From NCBI GenBank assembly GCA_019309945.1, contig JAFDFH010000044.1, positions 1 through 14,670 on the forward strand: DNA of 14,670 bases, read 5' to 3'. Shown in pieces: positions 13,142 to 14,670 of the stretch. Position 1 is the stretch's first letter. Every line of letters starts with the position of its first letter. The notes below the pieces were generated by a model. That model had not been told where the DNA came from, did no database searches, and saw nothing but the letters and a program-made list of their open reading frames with translations. A program made the position numbers and the translations under genes. The DNA is from Deltaproteobacteria bacterium (GTDB lineage: Bacteria; Desulfobacterota; Desulfobacteria; Desulfobacterales; JAFDFH01).

Positions 13142-14554
13142 ATGAACACCCCCAAAAAAAGAAAGTCAACGATTTTCATGCAACTTAACAGATTAATTAT
13201 AATATTTTTACTGCTTTTTGCAACTCAACAGATTTGCGGGGCTGCTGAAAATAACCGCAGAAGCCCCGTTGTAAATGCGGTTCTCAGGGTCAGCCCGGCG
13301 GTGGTTAACATCAGCTCGGAATACGAAGTTCGAACGCGTGCCAACCCCTTCTCCGGTTTCACCACGGATTCCTTCTTCGATTCTTTTTTCAAGGATTTCT
13401 TTGAGCCGGGATTTGAACGACGATACAAGCGAACCAGTCTTGGGTCTGGTGTTATTATAGATGGAAAACGGGGTCTCATCCTCACCAATGAACATGTTAT
13501 TGTTAAGACCGGAACCATAACGGTTGTTTTAAAAGATAAACGCGAATTCAAGGCGCAAATCGTAGGCGCAGACCCCGACTCGGACCTGGCGGTGCTGCGA
13601 ATTACTTCAAAGACCCTTCTCCCGGCGATTGAAATGGGTAATTCCGACGACATAATGATCGGCGAAACGATTATCTCCATTGGGAACCCCTTCGGTTTTT
13701 CACACACGGTTACAACCGGGGTCATAAGCGCTTTAAATCGAAGTGTTCGCACCGAAGGCCGGATCTTTCAAAACTTTATTCAAACCGACGCATCGATCAA
13801 CCCCGGAAACAGCGGTGGTCCGCTGCTGAATATAAACGGAGAGCTGATCGGTATCAATACAGCAATTTATGCAAAAGCCCAGGGGATCGGTTTTGCCATA
13901 CCGATCAACAATGCCAAGCGGGTGGTAACCGATCTGATTCGCTACGGCGAAGTCATCCAGGCATGGGTTGGCATCACGGTACAGGATCTTGATGCACGGA
14001 CCGCCGGCTACTTAAACCTGCCGGGGAATAACGGCGTTTTAATCAAAGACGTAGAACACGACAGCCCAGCCCAAAAAGCCGGCCTCCAAGACGGGGATAT
14101 ACTTTTGGCCCTCGAAAACAGACTCCTCCATTCCAGCCAAGATTATCATATGGTGCTTAGAGATTATTCTGCCGGGCAAAGCCTAAAATTGCGTATCTGG
14201 AGAAATACCAGGGAAATATCCATTTCGGTAAAAACCGCTGTGTTTCCGCTAGATCGTGCAATGGACCTCGCCCATCAGCTTATGGGAATAACGGTTGAAG
14301 ATTTGTCATTACAAGGTCACTTTCGAAACCGAATTGTCGCCAAGGATGGTGTGGTTGTTTCGGAAATTGATCGTCGGTCTTATTTGGCGCATCTCGGTGT
14401 TTTACCAGGTGATGTCATCCGCCAAATCGATGAGATGACCATTAAAAACACCAGCGACTTTAAAAAAGCCATCGTAAAATATCGAAAAAAAGCCTCTGTG
14501 GTGATCCTTTTGCAGCGCGAGGATCAGGGGTATTATATCACTGTTAAACTTTGA
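13142..14554 (+). CDS. Do/HtrA family periplasmic serine protease with two PDZ domains
   Basis: This 470-aa protein is a DegP/DegQ-type quality-control protease. A basic N-terminus and hydrophobic segment (about 17-30) form a signal peptide, with likely cleavage near residue 34. The trypsin-like domain contains the triad H118 (TNEHV), D148 (DSDLAVL) and S223 (GNSGGP), and a LA-loop region rich in Phe (68-95). PDZ1 spans about 275-365 (VGITVQDL, GVLIKDVEHDSPAQKAGLQDGDIL) and PDZ2 about 380-465 (GVVVSEIDRRSYLAHLGVLPGDVI). It is divergent from the radical SAM gene with only 62 bp between the starts. The ATG at 13142 has a poor Shine-Dalgarno sequence; an in-frame ATG at 13178 would give a shorter signal peptide and is a real alternative. 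Which of degP or degQ it matches cannot be decided. Confidence 0.95.
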   Translation: MNTPKKRKSTIFMQLNRLIIIFLLLFATQQICGAAENNRRSPVVNAVLRVSPAVVNISSEYEVRTRANPFSGFTTDSFFDSFFKDFFEPGFERRYKRTSLGSGVIIDGKRGLILTNEHVIVKTGTITVVLKDKREFKAQIVGADPDSDLAVLRITSKTLLPAIEMGNSDDIMIGETIISIGNPFGFSHTVTTGVISALNRSVRTEGRIFQNFIQTDASINPGNSGGPLLNINGELIGINTAIYAKAQGIGFAIPINNAKRVVTDLIRYGEVIQAWVGITVQDLDARTAGYLNLPGNNGVLIKDVEHDSPAQKAGLQDGDILLALENRLLHSSQDYHMVLRDYSAGQSLKLRIWRNTREISISVKTAVFPLDRAMDLAHQLMGITVEDLSLQGHFRNRIVAKDGVVVSEIDRRSYLAHLGVLPGDVIRQIDEMTIKNTSDFKKAIVKYRKKASVVILLQREDQGYYITVKL

Positions 14555-14562
14555 TCTTTTGT

Positions 14563-14576
14563 AACCGTTCACGGTT
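14563..14576. promoter_or_regulatory. Perfect 14-bp palindrome between htrA-type gene and S23-type gene
   Basis: AACCGTTCACGGTT reads as two 6-bp inverted halves with a 2-base centre. It lies 8 bases past the protease stop and about 36 bases before the next start. There is no T-run, so it is not a standard terminator; an operator or a repeat relic is possible. Confidence 0.35.
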
Positions 14577-14612
14577 TGAAACTTGAAATTGGAAAGTAGA
14601 AATTGGGGCGAG

Positions 14613-14670
14613 ATGAAACGAGTTTACGAGTTGGATGTCTACAAACTGGCAGAAGACTTATCAGATATGG
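14613..14670 (+). CDS. Four-helix-bundle protein, S23/23S rRNA intervening-sequence family (partial, 5' end only)
   Basis: The frame begins with ATG at 14613 and is open to the window edge: MKRVYELDVYKLAEDLSDM. The pattern V-Y-x-L-x-V-Y-x-L-A-E-x-L-S-D-M is characteristic of the small four-helix-bundle proteins first found in 23S rRNA intervening sequences, here apparently outside an rRNA gene. A GGGGCGAG stretch directly upstream could serve as ribosome binding site. Only 19 residues are visible, so the assignment rests on the N-terminal motif. Confidence 0.7.
   Translation, partial: MKRVYELDVYKLAEDLSDM

Noticed and set aside
13225..13752. 175-codon minus-strand frame opposite the HtrA-type gene
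   Set aside because: It is the antisense shadow of a protease gene with complete catalytic motifs; there is no independent evidence for it.

Overview
The window reads as a bacterial chromosome segment from a Gram-negative anaerobe, most likely a sulfate-reducing Desulfobacterota of the Desulfobacterales type. This is inferred from protein style (rubredoxin-like redox domain, YkgJ cysteine cluster, fused TIGR03960/DUF2344 radical SAM protein, YidC with a large periplasmic domain), a moderate GC content, and intergenic spaces filled with short palindromic elements. No rRNA, tRNA, CRISPR array, phage module or defence island is visible.

Layout from left to right: the last codons of an unknown gene (2-61, +); a rubredoxin-like/DUF2231 membrane protein (94-717, +); then a long minus-strand block. 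Read in the direction of transcription (right to left), this block holds a TIGR03960-type radical SAM protein (13079-10539) coupled to RNase G/E rng (10539-9001). It continues with rpmH (8756-8622, too short for most ORF callers), rnpA, yidD, yidC, jag and mnmE, then a YkgJ-family cysteine-cluster protein, a 114-aa protein of unknown function, and a PrmA-like methyltransferase that converges on the DUF2231 gene with a 14-bp overlap. To the right, divergent from the radical SAM gene, lies a periplasmic Do/HtrA serine protease (13142-14554, +). The window ends inside a probable four-helix-bundle (23S rRNA intervening sequence/S23) protein (14613-, +).

The core rpmH-rnpA-yidD-yidC-jag-mnmE order is the classic bacterial cluster for ribosomal protein L34, RNase P protein, membrane protein insertion (YidD, YidC), the KH/R3H RNA-binding protein Jag and the tRNA U34-modifying GTPase MnmE. 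Rng and the radical SAM protein form a second, translationally coupled pair just upstream.

The most unusual content is in the spacers. Two different non-autonomous MITE-like elements each keep terminal inverted repeats and apparent target-site duplications: a 142-bp element at 1582-1723 with a perfect 5-bp duplication, and a 271-bp element at 2293-2563 with a 7/8-matching 8-bp duplication. Truncated pieces of both families are fused to each other in the presumed 5' leader of rpmH (8775-8944). A third palindrome (3308-3432) lies just past the mnmE stop. yidD and yidC are separated by an unexpected 451-bp spacer with its own hairpin. I found no clear undescribed multi-gene system; the repeat families and a few domain combinations are the best leads.
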